A stretch of DNA of 64,000 nt, taken from NCBI RefSeq assembly GCF_900604515.1, contig NZ_UWOS01000003.1:62001-126000 (forward strand), read 5' to 3'. Position 1 is the stretch's first letter, and each line of letters begins with the position of its first letter. The notes beneath the pieces were generated by a model. That model was not told the DNA's origin. It saw only the letters and a program-made list of their open reading frames with translations, and did not search any database. A program made the position numbers and the translations under genes. Shown here piece after piece: positions 9,529-22,668 of the stretch. Source of the stretch: Arcanobacterium ihumii (GTDB lineage: Bacteria; Actinomycetota; Actinomycetes; Actinomycetales; Actinomycetaceae).

Positions 9529-10672
9529 TCTTCGAACCGCTTTCATTTCCATCTGTTCTGTGAGCAAAGGTCCATAAAGACTTCCAGTACTCGTCTTTTT
9601 TATCTTCGACCGACTCGGCTGATTCCTCCGATGCGCCTTCAATAGTGTTACCTTCAACTTCACCAGACTTGAGCAAAGTAGCTCCAGCCGATCCAGGTAG
9701 AGAATCAATTAATTCTTTATCCTCTTGTTCCTCAAGCTCAACGACCTTGAGAAGTACTCGGTCTTGGCTATTTAATTCACGCGAACGCAAAGTCTGTGAA
9801 CGCAAAGTTCCTGGGATAATAATCGCGCCAAGTGCTCGATCGGTATGGCGAATCTGCAACTCCCGATCAGTTTCAGGACTTGCAATGTCACCCTTAAATG
9901 CTGGCAGGATCGATGTTTGAGCCTCGGCAAATTTCTGTTTTTGTTCACGACGACGAATCTGACGCTCACGCAGTTCTTTAAGTCGTGCTCGGTCTTGGCT
10001 ATCACCAAGAAGCAGGAAGCCTCCCACTAATGCAACCAAAACGCCTATGAATACCCAAGGGATCGGGCTACTTGAGCTCTGCGCCCCAGACCACGAAAGC
10101 GTAACCTTCGGCGTCTTCCCAGAAAGGGTGCTAACCACTAGAGAACGGTCAAGACCCTGTGGAAGGCTGAAATCGACATGTGCTTTTCCTTCGGATTTGC
10201 CAGATTCTACCCATAGGTCAGATTGGGAAATATCAAATTCTCCCTTTGCCGCACGATCTTTATCCGAGGCGATAGCTTCCGGCTTTCCCTCGTGATTTTT
10301 TAGCTTAGCCTTATCCCAAGTCTCGAAACCCTCAACCTCTATTGCGGTTGAGTTGCCAACGTAAGCCTTAACGTCGTTAGAGTTTCCGATTCCCCAAACA
10401 ATGGTTTCATCTGGAGCTTCAATATCGATACTCACCTTTTCATTTCCTAAATTGAGCACACCGGGAGAGGTAAAGACTAACGTTGAGTCATGAGATGCCG
10501 GGACAGTTAAAGACACCACTGAGTCAGAATCACGGAAAATCGTGGTAACAATCGTAACGACAGCAATGAGGATTCCAGCGATAGCTAGGACTATTCCAGC
10601 AATCTGTTTGATGGAAAATTCTTTCAATGTACTCTCAATTCGCAAGGAAACAACGGTCCGTGGCATATCCAC
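9521..10672 (-). CDS. Two-pass membrane protein with extracytoplasmic domain, function unknown
   Basis: Not recognised. The 383 residues show a short cytoplasmic N-terminus, TM1 (about 24-46), a 155-residue extracytoplasmic domain, TM2 (about 205-223) and a highly charged cytoplasmic tail (LKELRERQIRRREQKQKF onward) that becomes acidic near the end. The start used is GTG at 10672; ATG at 10666 is the alternative. A TATAAT box lies 8 bases upstream of the GTG and no Shine-Dalgarno is seen, so the mRNA may be leaderless. It is the first gene of a three-gene operon with the lipoprotein and the thioredoxin/TPR protein, and it diverges from the DivIVA-like gene. An envelope sensor or scaffold is conceivable, but this is a guess. 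Confidence 0.75.
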   Translation of the reverse strand: MDMPRTVVSLRIESTLKEFSIKQIAGIVLAIAGILIAVVTIVTTIFRDSDSVVSLTVPASHDSTLVFTSPGVLNLGNEKVSIDIEAPDETIVWGIGNSNDVKAYVGNSTAIEVEGFETWDKAKLKNHEGKPEAIASDKDRAAKGEFDISQSDLWVESGKSEGKAHVDFSLPQGLDRSLVVSTLSGKTPKVTLSWSGAQSSSSPIPWVFIGVLVALVGGFLLLGDSQDRARLKELRERQIRRREQKQKFAEAQTSILPAFKGDIASPETDRELQIRHTDRALGAIIIPGTLRSQTLRSRELNSQDRVLLKVVELEEQEDKELIDSLPGSAGATLLKSGEVEGNTIEGASEESAESVEDKKDEYWKSLWTFAHRTDGNESGSKNA

Positions 10673-10680
10673 TTCACTTA

Positions 10681-10686
10681 ATTATA
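10681..10686 (-). promoter_or_regulatory. -10 box for the two-TM membrane protein operon (leaderless candidate)
   Basis: TATAAT on the minus strand ends 8 bases before the GTG start, placing a transcription start within about 2 bases of it. No good -35 was found at 16-18 bases. Confidence 0.4.
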
Positions 10687-10820
10687 ACGATTTGGCAACG
10701 ATCTACCCTATCATTGTTTTCTAGTGATAATTCTAGCGAACTTACGTCCGCTTTATTCCTTACGTTTCGTGAGAAATTCGGGGTACGCTAGACGCATAAC
10801 TTAATTTCACGGAGGTACTC

Positions 10821-12074
10821 TTGAACGACGAAACACCCTCGTTCCCGATCGTTATGCGCGGTTATGACCGTGCTCAGGTAGACGAAAAGATTGCTCAGCT
10901 CACCGATAATCTTGCCCAAACCCGCAACCACGTGGCGAATCTTGACTCTCAGATTTTGCGACTTTCTGGGCAACTTTCCCAAGCGCAGGCAAACTTGAAG
11001 GAAAACGACCGCCCTTCTTATGCAGGATTGGGAAGCCGAGTTGAGCGACTCCTTCGCTCAACTGAAGAACAAGCTCTTGATGTAATGACTCAAGCTCGCA
11101 GAGACGCGAAATTCATTATTGATTCAGCACACAAAAAGGCAGAAGGACTTCGCCTCGCTGCTGAAACCGAAAGCCAAGCACTACTTGCTTCTGCGCAAAA
11201 GGACGCTATGGATATTCGTAATCTTGCTTCGAACGACGCTCGTACTCGCACCGAGAATGCAGAGCAAACTAGCGAAGAAATGTTATCTTCCGCTCAGAGG
11301 GAAGCTGAGCGGATGAAAGAACAATCAGAAGCATCTGCTGCTCATACCCGTTCCGCTGCAGAGCATGAAACCACTCTTCTGCGCTCAGAAGTTCAAGACG
11401 AGGTAGCTCGTTTGCGTGCACAGACAGAACGTGACACCACGCAGATGCGCTCTGAGGCACAAACCTTTGCATCACAGATGAAGGCAAATGCTGAAGCTGA
11501 AGCTGCAGCGATGAAGACGGCGGCAGAGCTTGAGATTTCTGAGCTTAAGGCGCAGGTTGAGAACGAAGTTTCGAAGATGCGTACCGAGGCAGAAGAAGCG
11601 ATCACAGCTCAAGCTAAAGAATCTGCTGAACGCCTAGCTGAGCAGGAGTCACGCTTACGCGAATCAGCTCATACCATGCTTGAGTCAGCAGAACTCGCAG
11701 CTCGCGAAGCCGAGCAACGCGTCGCTGAGGCCACTCAGCGAGCATCGCATTTGAACGATACTTCCTCGCAAAAATCTTTGGCCATTATTTCCGAAGCTGA
11801 AGAAGAAGCAAAGCGAATTCTTGATGCCGCAAATGAAGAAGCAGCTCGAATCCGTAAAACGGTAGAAGAAGAAACTCAGCAGATGCGGAAGTCTGCTGAT
11901 GACCACATTCGCTCTTTGGAAGATCAGCGCAATAGTTTAACTTCCTACCTCGACGATATTCGTTCTCTACTCAGTGGCTCCACCTCCTCGCTTGCACTCG
12001 GTGAAATCATCAAGAACGCCGAACAAAACGATGAGGAGCCCAGCGGCTTGGCATCTGAAGTCGAATCAAACTAA
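10821..12074 (+). CDS. DivIVA-like coiled-coil protein
   Basis: A 417-residue cytoplasmic protein. The N-terminus FPIVMRGYDRAQVDEKIAQL is the DivIVA/GpsB-type lipid-binding motif (G-YD-xQVD). It is followed by nearly continuous Ala/Glu/Arg-rich coiled coil (about 25-390) and an acidic tail. Such actinobacterial proteins work in polar growth, septum placement or cytoskeletal scaffolding. The start is TTG at 10821, supported by GGAGG at 10811-10815. It diverges from the membrane-protein operon across a 148-base gap. It differs from canonical Wag31/DivIVA by the very long uninterrupted coil, so it is more like the Scy/FilP-type or Ala/Glu-rich DivIVA-domain proteins. Exact role is unknown. Confidence 0.78.
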   Translation: MNDETPSFPIVMRGYDRAQVDEKIAQLTDNLAQTRNHVANLDSQILRLSGQLSQAQANLKENDRPSYAGLGSRVERLLRSTEEQALDVMTQARRDAKFIIDSAHKKAEGLRLAAETESQALLASAQKDAMDIRNLASNDARTRTENAEQTSEEMLSSAQREAERMKEQSEASAAHTRSAAEHETTLLRSEVQDEVARLRAQTERDTTQMRSEAQTFASQMKANAEAEAAAMKTAAELEISELKAQVENEVSKMRTEAEEAITAQAKESAERLAEQESRLRESAHTMLESAELAAREAEQRVAEATQRASHLNDTSSQKSLAIISEAEEEAKRILDAANEEAARIRKTVEEETQQMRKSADDHIRSLEDQRNSLTSYLDDIRSLLSGSTSSLALGEIIKNAEQNDEEPSGLASEVESN

Positions 12075-12162
12075 ATACGGATTCTAGCAATGAATATCTA
12101 ACGGGTCTCCCAGAGGTTTGCGGTTTCGATACCACGCATTGCTACGAGCCTTAATCCTGCTG

Positions 12163-12198
12163 GTGGGGTCGCATGTGCAACGACACATGCGACCCCAC
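12163..12198. terminator. Perfect hairpin between convergent genes
   Basis: GTGGGGTCGCATGTG (12163-12177) pairs with CACATGCGACCCCAC (12184-12198) around a 6-base loop. Neither side has a U-tract. It separates the coiled-coil gene from the alpha/beta hydrolase gene that runs towards it and may serve both as a processing or termination signal. Confidence 0.5.
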
Positions 12199-12218
12199 CG
12201 TACTAGTCACCAGCCACT

Positions 12219-13001
12219 CTAGTTCGTGGTAGCTTCGTAAAATTCTTTGAGGATTTCTGCCAGTTCAGTTGGTTTTTCATCAGCCGTAAAATGACCGGCT
12301 TCGTCGATCTCAATAATCCGTGGATGTTGTGCTCGCAAGGCAATATTCATTAAAGACTCCAAAGAGCACGTGACATCCTCTGAACCACGAATCAAATAAA
12401 CTGGTCCATCAACCAATGAGGGAGCATCCAAGCGGTCCAAGCGAGCACCCATCGCTCGTTGAATCCACGCTAATGACTTATCAGGAAGTGCACGGAATCG
12501 CTTATCGAGGTCCTCGCGAATCTCGCTAGATGTTTCCTTCGCAAGCATCGTGGTGGTCCAATCTTTCACAGTGTCATAACCGTGCCCAGCCTCTGCCTTC
12601 TGCGCAGCATCTTCACGGAATGCCTTTCGGTCAGCGTCATCTGCGGTAATGTTCGTATCCATTAGAGCAAGACCAGCAACATAAGCTGGGAAAGTGCCTA
12701 CAAAATCTGCTGCTACAGACCCACCCATCGATAGCCCACCGATCGCAACTTTGCGGATCCCAAGGTCATCTAACAATTCTTTAATTGCTTCAGAAAATGC
12801 TGGGATCGACGGTGATCCATCTCCAAATTCCTCACCCGAAGGTGAGTCACCAAATCCAGGCGCATCAACAGTTAAAATATCAATGTCACCCAATTGATCA
12901 CGCACACTGTTCCACATTGATGAATCAAGTGGCAGGGCGTGAAGCAATAGAAGCGGGAGATCTGATTCAGTTCCAGTACGTTTATATGCGAGTTTAGCCA
13001 T
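12219..13001 (-). CDS. Alpha/beta-fold hydrolase
   Basis: A 260-residue cytoplasmic alpha/beta hydrolase. It has the oxyanion region LLLLHALPLDSSMW, the nucleophile elbow GGLSMGG (Ser91), an acid candidate in RGSEDVT and the catalytic His in EAGHFTADEKP near residue 238. Length fits the small esterase/3-oxoadipate-enol-lactonase-like group; the substrate cannot be inferred. No signal peptide is visible. No clear Shine-Dalgarno precedes the ATG, and a GATAAG sequence lies 8 bases upstream, so a leaderless transcript is possible. It lies downstream of the nucS group but with a 98-base gap. Confidence 0.85.
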   Translation of the reverse strand: MAKLAYKRTGTESDLPLLLLHALPLDSSMWNSVRDQLGDIDILTVDAPGFGDSPSGEEFGDGSPSIPAFSEAIKELLDDLGIRKVAIGGLSMGGSVAADFVGTFPAYVAGLALMDTNITADDADRKAFREDAAQKAEAGHGYDTVKDWTTTMLAKETSSEIREDLDKRFRALPDKSLAWIQRAMGARLDRLDAPSLVDGPVYLIRGSEDVTCSLESLMNIALRAQHPRIIEIDEAGHFTADEKPTELAEILKEFYEATTN

Positions 13002-13099
13002 GACTCGAACTTATCACTGTCCCACCCAGATTCATCGAATTTTCCCGACGGCGAACCTTTGTACAATCAAACATCAGAACCACCGAAGCGTAGCGCTAA

Positions 13100-13387
13100 T
13101 TAGCGACGTCGCCCTCGTGCATTCCAGCAACCAGAGTGCCAATGTCTACGATCCCGAGCCCCAGCTTCGGCACCAAACCAGCCTTCTTCGGTCCACGCAA
13201 CAACGTGGGATTCACCGATGGAGATTGTGCCATTACATCCCGGACAAAGATACACTTTCTGCCCGCTTCTAATCTGATGTACTTTGTACTCAAGTCCATC
13301 TGTACCGATTTCACGATGAGTGTAGCCCATCAATCTTTCGGTGTTCAGCGCGGGAACCTCCCGCTGGTATTTGCGCGAGGAGCGCAT
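13100..13387 (-). CDS. Small conserved zinc-ribbon-like protein
   Basis: A 95-residue basic protein of a family widespread in Actinomycetota, often annotated only as ATP/GTP-binding or hypothetical. Visible are YLCPGCNGTI, HVVAW and RDRRHWHSGCW, that is CxxC plus a downstream His/Cys cluster that could bind zinc, and an Arg-rich end. No biochemical function can be assigned. The ATG overlaps the nucS stop by one base (TGATG), so the two are translated together. The link with nucS invites a role in DNA metabolism, but this is inference from position only. Confidence 0.72.
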   Translation of the reverse strand: MRSSRKYQREVPALNTERLMGYTHREIGTDGLEYKVHQIRSGQKVYLCPGCNGTISIGESHVVAWTEEGWFGAEAGARDRRHWHSGCWNARGRRR

Positions 13388-14082
13388 CAGAACAGCCGAT
13401 CCTCAGGATTATCAAGACCACGCATGAAGTCATAATCCAGTACGAGGCATTCGATGCCACGGTCTTCAGCCAGGACACGAGCCTGAGGTTTAATTTCTTG
13501 CGCAGCAAAAACACCACGAAGAGGTTGAAGAGTTGAATCCCGACCAAGATATTCAAGGTATCGCGTCAACTGCTCGACCCCATCAATTTCTCCACGCCGC
13601 TTGACTTCCACTGCAACGTAGTACCCTTGGGAGTCAACAACCATGAGGTCAACGGGACCGATCGGCGTCGGATATTCGCGACGCACCAATCGGGTACCTG
13701 CACCAATGAGCGAAACCTGTTCGGCCAGTAATTTTTGAAGGTGAGCTTCTACTCCATCTTTCACAAGACCAGGCTCTTCCCCGAAAGTCTGCTCGTGATC
13801 CGAATGCACTTCAAAAAGTCGAACAACTAGCCTATCGTTCGTCTTACGATGTTCAACATCCCAAACTTCGACTACACCCTGGTGGGTTTCATCGTCGTCA
13901 GGAAGCCGTACCGAAAGATTGCACGGAGCGCTCATCCAGTTCAGTGGCTTATATGATCCGCCGTCAGAATGGATCAAAACGGAACCATCAGCCTTGATCA
14001 TAAGTAATCGGGTTGCTGGTTCAAGGTGCGCGTCTAAACGACCCGAATAATCAACAGAACAGTCGGCGATAACTACTCGCAC
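13387..14082 (-). CDS. nucS: Mismatch-specific endonuclease NucS (EndoMS)
   Basis: Cleaves both strands at mismatches. It is the core of the non-canonical mismatch repair used by most Actinomycetota, which lack MutS/MutL. The 231 residues show an N-terminal DNA-binding/dimer domain and a C-terminal RecB-like nuclease with GPVDLMVVD (D145), [10 protein letters not shown] (E159, K161) and Gln171. The C-terminus, NPEDRLF, fits the sliding-clamp binding tail known for the family. The start is GTG at 14082 with GAGGTGA upstream. It sits directly after the atp operon, as in related actinobacteria. Confidence 0.94.
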   Translation of the reverse strand: MRVVIADCSVDYSGRLDAHLEPATRLLMIKADGSVLIHSDGGSYKPLNWMSAPCNLSVRLPDDDETHQGVVEVWDVEHRKTNDRLVVRLFEVHSDHEQTFGEEPGLVKDGVEAHLQKLLAEQVSLIGAGTRLVRREYPTPIGPVDLMVVDSQGYYVAVEVKRRGEIDGVEQLTRYLEYLGRDSTLQPLRGVFAAQEIKPQARVLAEDRGIECLVLDYDFMRGLDNPEDRLF

Positions 14083-14109
14083 GAAAAGGTCACCTCAGTT
14101 TTAAGTAGA

Positions 14110-14366
14110 TTAGCGATCAGATGAGCGTTGTGACTCTACCACAACCATGATTTCGTCTGAATCAACAGTAACAAATCCTCGACTAGTGAGGATCTCCTGC
14201 TCTTGTCCAGACGAGAGTGTAAATCGCACACTCCCAGGTTGCAGTATTGCCAGCAACGGAGTGTGGCCAGGAAGAATACCTAGCTCACCATCCGCCGCTG
14301 GAACAACAGCATCCGTCACTTCCCCTTCGAAGAGGATTCCAGACTTTGCTACTACTTGAAGCTTCA

Positions 14367-14367
<1 letters not shown>
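14110..14367 (-). CDS. atpC: ATP synthase epsilon subunit AtpC, short form
   Basis: Central-stalk subunit of F1. From the ATG at 14367 (overlapping the atpD stop, TGATG) it has 85 residues: MKLQVVAKSGILFEGEVTD and DGELGILPGHTPLLAILQPG are the N-terminal beta-sandwich. The C-terminal two-helix domain, which inhibits ATP hydrolysis in many bacteria, is essentially absent. An in-frame upstream start at 14397 lies inside atpD and is not needed. Last gene of the atp operon. Confidence 0.92.
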
Positions 14368-16767
<2,400 letters not shown>

Positions 16768-16769
16768 GA

Positions 16770-18395
16770 TTACCCTCGCTTCGCACGAACGATCTGTTCT
16801 TGAGATTTCTCAACATCTACGTCGGATCCAGCTTGCATTTCCGTATCAACGGTTGCGAGGAACGACTGCTGGAATTCTTCAACGGCTACGCGTAGCGCAT
16901 CTTCCGTATCCGATTCCAGCTTGCCAGTCTCAGCGATCGTGGTGAGCACGGATGTATTACGACGAAGGTGGTCAAGCATTCCTTCTTCGAAAGCGTGAAC
17001 GCGCTCAACGGGAACTTCGTCAAGATACCCTTTAGTACCAGCCCAAACGGAAGCCACTTGGTCCTCAACTGCGTATGGTGTGTACTGAGGTTGCTTCAAA
17101 AGCTCCATCAAACGTACGCCACGAGCGAGCTGGCGTTGGGTCGCGGCATCAAGGTCAGAAGCAAACATTGCAAATGCTGCCTGTGCGCGGTACTGAGCCA
17201 AAGTAATCTTTAGCGTACCCGCAACCTTCTTCATCGCCTTAATCTGAGCGTCACCACCAACTCGAGAAACCGAAATGCCAACATCTACAGCTGGGCGCTG
17301 GTTCGAGTTGAACAAATCGGACTGCAAGAAGATCTGACCGTCGGTAATCGAAATGACGTTGGTCGGAATGTAGGCCGAGACATCGTTCGCCTTGGTCTCG
17401 ATGATTGGAAGACCAGTCATCGATCCTGCACCGTATTCATCTGAAAGCTTTGCACAACGCTCCAGCAAACGAGAATGTAAGTAGAAAACGTCACCTGGGT
17501 AAGCTTCACGACCTGGTGGACGACGAAGCAGAAGCGAAACCGCTCGGTATGCTTCAGCCTGCTTGGAAAGATCATCAAAGATAATGAGGACGTGCTTACC
17601 TTGGTACATCCAATGCTGACCAATTGCAGAACCGGTGTAAGGAGCAAGGTACTTGTATCCTGCCGAATCCGAAGCTGGAGATGCCACGATCGTCGTATAT
17701 TCCAATGCTCCTGCACGCTCGAGCGTTGCGCGCACGGAAGCAATTGTGGAACCTTTTTGACCAATCGCTACATAAATGCACCGAACCTGTTTATTAGGAT
17801 CACCGGATTCCCAGTTAGCCTTCTGGTTCAAAATGGTGTCAATAGCCAGAGCCGTCTTGCCAGTCTTACGGTCACCAATGATTAGCTGGCGCTGCCCACG
17901 CCCAACCGGGATCATGGCATCAATAGCCTTAATACCCGTCTGAAGTGGCTCATGAACCGACTTACGCATCATTACACCTGGTGCCTGAAGCTCCAGTGCA
18001 CGACGCTCGTCGATATCCTTAATTTCACCCAAGCCGTCAATTGGTTCACCAAGTGGGTCAACAACGCGCCCTAGGTAGCCCTCTCCGACTGGAACAGAAA
18101 GAACTTCACCTGTGCGTCGAACTTCCATTCCCTCTTCAATACGAGAGAAATCGCCAAGAACAACAACACCAATTTCGTGCTCTTCTAGGTTCATCGCCAA
18201 ACCTAGTGTTCCGTCTTCAAATTTCAACAGCTCGTTCGCCATTGCCCCTGGTAGACCTTCTACTCGGGCAATGCCATCTGCTGTGAGGGTTACATGACCA
18301 ACCTCTTCGTTGGCAGCCTTTGGTGGCTCATAGGAGCTCACAAAGGAGTCCAACGCAGCCCGGATCTCATCCGGCTGGATGGTAAGTTCAGCCAT
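16770..18395 (-). CDS. atpA: ATP synthase alpha subunit AtpA
   Basis: Non-catalytic nucleotide-binding subunit of F1. The 541-residue protein carries the P-loop [13 protein letters not shown], the [13 protein letters not shown]-type stretch (here [12 protein letters not shown]) and the [16 protein letters not shown] signature. The ATG at 18395 follows GAAGGAAG at the right spacing; a start 30 bases upstream is in frame but unsupported. It is about 30 residues longer than the E. coli protein, with the extra residues at the C-terminus, as in other actinobacteria. Confidence 0.97.
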   Translation of the reverse strand: MAELTIQPDEIRAALDSFVSSYEPPKAANEEVGHVTLTADGIARVEGLPGAMANELLKFEDGTLGLAMNLEEHEIGVVVLGDFSRIEEGMEVRRTGEVLSVPVGEGYLGRVVDPLGEPIDGLGEIKDIDERRALELQAPGVMMRKSVHEPLQTGIKAIDAMIPVGRGQRQLIIGDRKTGKTALAIDTILNQKANWESGDPNKQVRCIYVAIGQKGSTIASVRATLERAGALEYTTIVASPASDSAGYKYLAPYTGSAIGQHWMYQGKHVLIIFDDLSKQAEAYRAVSLLLRRPPGREAYPGDVFYLHSRLLERCAKLSDEYGAGSMTGLPIIETKANDVSAYIPTNVISITDGQIFLQSDLFNSNQRPAVDVGISVSRVGGDAQIKAMKKVAGTLKITLAQYRAQAAFAMFASDLDAATQRQLARGVRLMELLKQPQYTPYAVEDQVASVWAGTKGYLDEVPVERVHAFEEGMLDHLRRNTSVLTTIAETGKLESDTEDALRVAVEEFQQSFLATVDTEMQAGSDVDVEKSQEQIVRAKRG

Positions 18396-18444
18396 TAATC
18401 TTCCTTCGCTCGAAGCGGTTTTCACCGCAAGAATTTATTTAACG

Positions 18445-19256
18445 TTATTTAGAGAAAACTGCTTTGACGTCAGCAATACGGCTGGCCAAAGTTCCATCGA
18501 TAACGTCGTCTCCAATATGGATGCGCAACCCACCAATAACTGCTGGGTCAAGTGCAATATGCAACTTGACATCCTTCTTGTAAAAATTAGACAAGATTAA
18601 ACGCAGGCGTTCTTCTTGTTCGCTTGTTAATGGGATTGCCGATGTTACCGCAGCAACAAGGTGCTTTCCGCGCTCTGAGGCAATCACAATGTAATCAGTG
18701 ATTAGACGGCTCAAAGTGTTCTTCTCGGCCCCTGAAACGGAACGAGCCAGCAGCGCTTGAGTGTATGGATTAAGATTTCCAAATACTCTGCGCATGAGAT
18801 CGGTTCGCGCCGACGCCGGGTAGGTAGAATCCTGAAGCGCCACACGTAGTGTGCGCTCACGTTTAAGCAATCGAAGCGACTGATAAAGTTCTTCTTCAGT
18901 TTTGCTTAACAAACCTTCTTTTTCTGCGCCGATCAGAATCGTCTGAACACCAAGATTTTCGAGTGCCTTGAGTAAATCTCCTTTTTCAGCCCAGCGCTCG
19001 CGCACCAGTCCGTGGAGAAGCTCAAGCACCTGAGCCGAAATCTTCTTAGCGAAAATATCGTTTACTAGGTTGAGTCGATCATCTATGTCGCGAGAAGCAT
19101 CTTCGAGTGCAGATAGAACAGCGGAGTTGCTTCGCACCACGTCAGCAACCGAGAACACTTCCCAGCCCATTTCGATAGGATTTCCTTGCCCGTCATGGAG
19201 AAGGGCTTCCCACGTACTAGCAACTCGAGTCAATGCAGCTTCACTTCTCGAACGCA

Positions 19257-19257
<1 letters not shown>
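18445..19257 (-). CDS. atpH: ATP synthase delta subunit AtpH
   Basis: Peripheral stalk subunit joining F1 to b. The 270-residue protein has the delta/OSCP domain in its C-terminal two thirds, ending in DPAVIGGLRIHIGDDVIDGT, typical of the family. It is about 90 residues longer than E. coli delta; the N-terminal extension is usual in actinobacteria. The ATG overlaps the atpF stop (TGATG). Confidence 0.94.
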
Positions 19258-20901
<1,644 letters not shown>

Positions 20902-21001
20902 TATCCAGGCATTCCTATCTTGAAAAGTTAGTGCAAAGAAGATTCGTCCACGGGAACGAGTTTCGAATGAAAATTCGTTATTTCACACGTAGCACCTTGC
21001 G

Positions 21002-21032
21002 ATAATACTTTACCGCAGTTTCGAGGTTTCAA
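21002..21032 (-). promoter_or_regulatory. Candidate promoter of the atpB-atpC operon
   Basis: On the minus strand TTGAAA (21032-21027) is followed after 19 bases by TATTAT (21007-21002). It lies in the 182-base gap between atpI and atpB, leaving a leader of about 95 bases. The spacing is slightly long. Confidence 0.32.
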
Positions 21033-21083
21033 CCAAGACCGTGCGGAAATTAGTCCTAGATCATTTACCCCCTATTAATACTC

Positions 21084-21545
21084 CTAATATTCGACCGGAT
21101 CGGAGTTAAATTCAAAGTCCGGACCAGGCTGCTTCATCACCAAAACTGAGCTAATCAGGAGAGAAAGAATCAGCGCACCAGCAAAGCCCACAAGCATCGC
21201 ACGGAGGTCTACAATTGCCCACAATCTCGCATAACTTATGACTATTGCTAGCAAAACCAACTTCACGACGAAGAGCGAAGCGGTAACGAAACCTTGATAT
21301 TTGGGTTGCTTTTTCCCCGCACGTAGATAAAAACCCCACGAAATTAGGTTTGACAAAGCTACGACGAAAATCCCTAGCGTAGCGCTCAACCCTGAACTAC
21401 CGCCAGAATAAATATAGGAAAAAAGTCCCACAGCAATCCCGATAGTCAACAAGATTGCAACATCCCATTTCATCACCGATGAAATTATTTGGTCTGCATT
21501 TTTTCGCTGCCCCGGAACCAGTTCCTTACGACGAAACTTCACCAC
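21084..21545 (-). CDS. atpI: AtpI-like membrane protein
   Basis: A 153-residue protein with four predicted TM segments (about 28-46, 52-72, 85-104, 114-135), preceded by a basic N-terminus and followed by an acidic tail. Its position between the wecA-like gene and atpB matches AtpI/UncI of other actinobacteria, proteins thought to help c-ring assembly or ion supply. Sequence is poorly conserved in this family, so position carries much of the call. It starts with GTG inside the last 20 bases of the wecA-like gene. Confidence 0.8.
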   Translation of the reverse strand: MVKFRRKELVPGQRKNADQIISSVMKWDVAILLTIGIAVGLFSYIYSGGSSGLSATLGIFVVALSNLISWGFYLRAGKKQPKYQGFVTASLFVVKLVLLAIVISYARLWAIVDLRAMLVGFAGALILSLLISSVLVMKQPGPDFEFNSDPVEY

Positions 21546-22668
21546 GTTTGCGTAGCCTCCTCGATAGCACGTGACGCGGCCGCGCCGGCGTCGATAGTTG
21601 ACGAGCGGTAATAACGACGGCGACGACGATCGCTATCAGGATCCCTGGGAAAATAATCGGGTACGGGTAAACGACGTAGGCAACCGCCGAAAACGATGCC
21701 ACTGCCGTCCACATATAAAGCACAAGGACCGCAGCACGATGGGAATGACCGCGGCGAAGCAAACGATGATGGAGATGCCCGGCGTCGGCCTCAAAAGGTG
21801 ACTTTCCTTGACGAACGCGCCGTAAAACAGCCCAAACCATGTCGATCAACGGAATGACCAAAATCAGTGCAGGAACCAAGATTGGCATATAGGCGGGTAC
21901 AGCAGTTCGGCTGTTTACGTGCATCGGATCAATTTGCCCGGTGACCAAGATACTCGCACCGGCAATCACCGCACCTAGCATCAGTGCACCTGAGTCCCCC
22001 ATGAAAATGCGAGCTTGATGGAAATTATGGGGCAGGAATCCGATACAGATCCCGACTAGACCTGCGACGACGGCGGTAGCCACCGAAGTATAGTCACCTG
22101 GTGAAGACGCACGAGTCAGGAAGTAGGCATAACCGAAGAAGGCAAGTGCTGCGATGCCAACCACGCCGGCTGCCAAACCGTCAAGCCCATCAATAAAGTT
22201 CACCGCGTTAGACACCATTACCACTACGATGATTGTGGCAAATAAGGTTAGACGCTGAGAGCCAACAGTTAGACCTAGGAAAGGCACCGAAATCAATTGC
22301 ACGCCAAACCATGCCATAGCGCCGGCTGCCAAGATTTCACCAGCCAGCTTCGCATACCATCGCAATTCCCAGATGTCGTCAATGACGCCGATAAAGCACA
22401 TAGTTCCGGCGCCAAGTAAAATTCCCCAGGCACCCGAGTTAGCGCTAAATGCCGAACGAAGATACGGAATTTGTGCTGCAAGGAGGAAAGAAACAACCAG
22501 TCCCAAGTACATTGCCACTCCACCGAGGCGCGCAATAGGAACTTCGTGCACGTCGCGTCCACGAATCTTGGTGATTGCACCGGTTGTTAGAGCAATATGG
22601 AGCACTAGGGGCACCAAAAGGTAAGTCACCGCTGCAGACAAAACCATTATGAGCAGGTAGACCCTCAC
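21526..22668 (-). CDS. wecA: Undecaprenyl-phosphate GlcNAc-1-phosphate transferase (WecA/TagO/Rfe-like)
   Basis: Membrane enzyme that loads a sugar-1-phosphate onto undecaprenyl phosphate to start cell-wall polymer synthesis. The 380 residues have about 10-11 TM segments. Cytoplasmic-loop motifs are DVHEVPIARLGG, NAVNFIDGLDGLAAG, ARIFMGDSGALMLG and the substrate-specificity loop DAGHLHHRLLRRG. The His-rich last motif points to the WecA/TagO branch rather than MraY. It sits in the conserved sua5-rfe-atpI order. The start overlaps the upstream gene by 4 bases. Confidence 0.92.
   Translation of the reverse strand: MRVYLLIMVLSAAVTYLLVPLVLHIALTTGAITKIRGRDVHEVPIARLGGVAMYLGLVVSFLLAAQIPYLRSAFSANSGAWGILLGAGTMCFIGVIDDIWELRWYAKLAGEILAAGAMAWFGVQLISVPFLGLTVGSQRLTLFATIIVVVMVSNAVNFIDGLDGLAAGVVGIAALAFFGYAYFLTRASSPGDYTSVATAVVAGLVGICIGFLPHNFHQARIFMGDSGALMLGAVIAGASILVTGQIDPMHVNSRTAVPAYMPILVPALILVIPLIDMVWAVLRRVRQGKSPFEADAGHLHHRLLRRGHSHRAAVLVLYMWTAVASFSAVAYVVYPYPIIFPGILIAIVVAVVITARQLSTPARPRHVLSRRLRKRGEVSS

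Noticed and set aside
13094-13105. 12-base palindrome CGCTAATTAGCG at the end of the zinc-ribbon-like gene
   Set aside because: Contains the stop codon, has no loop or U-tract, and is short enough to arise by chance.
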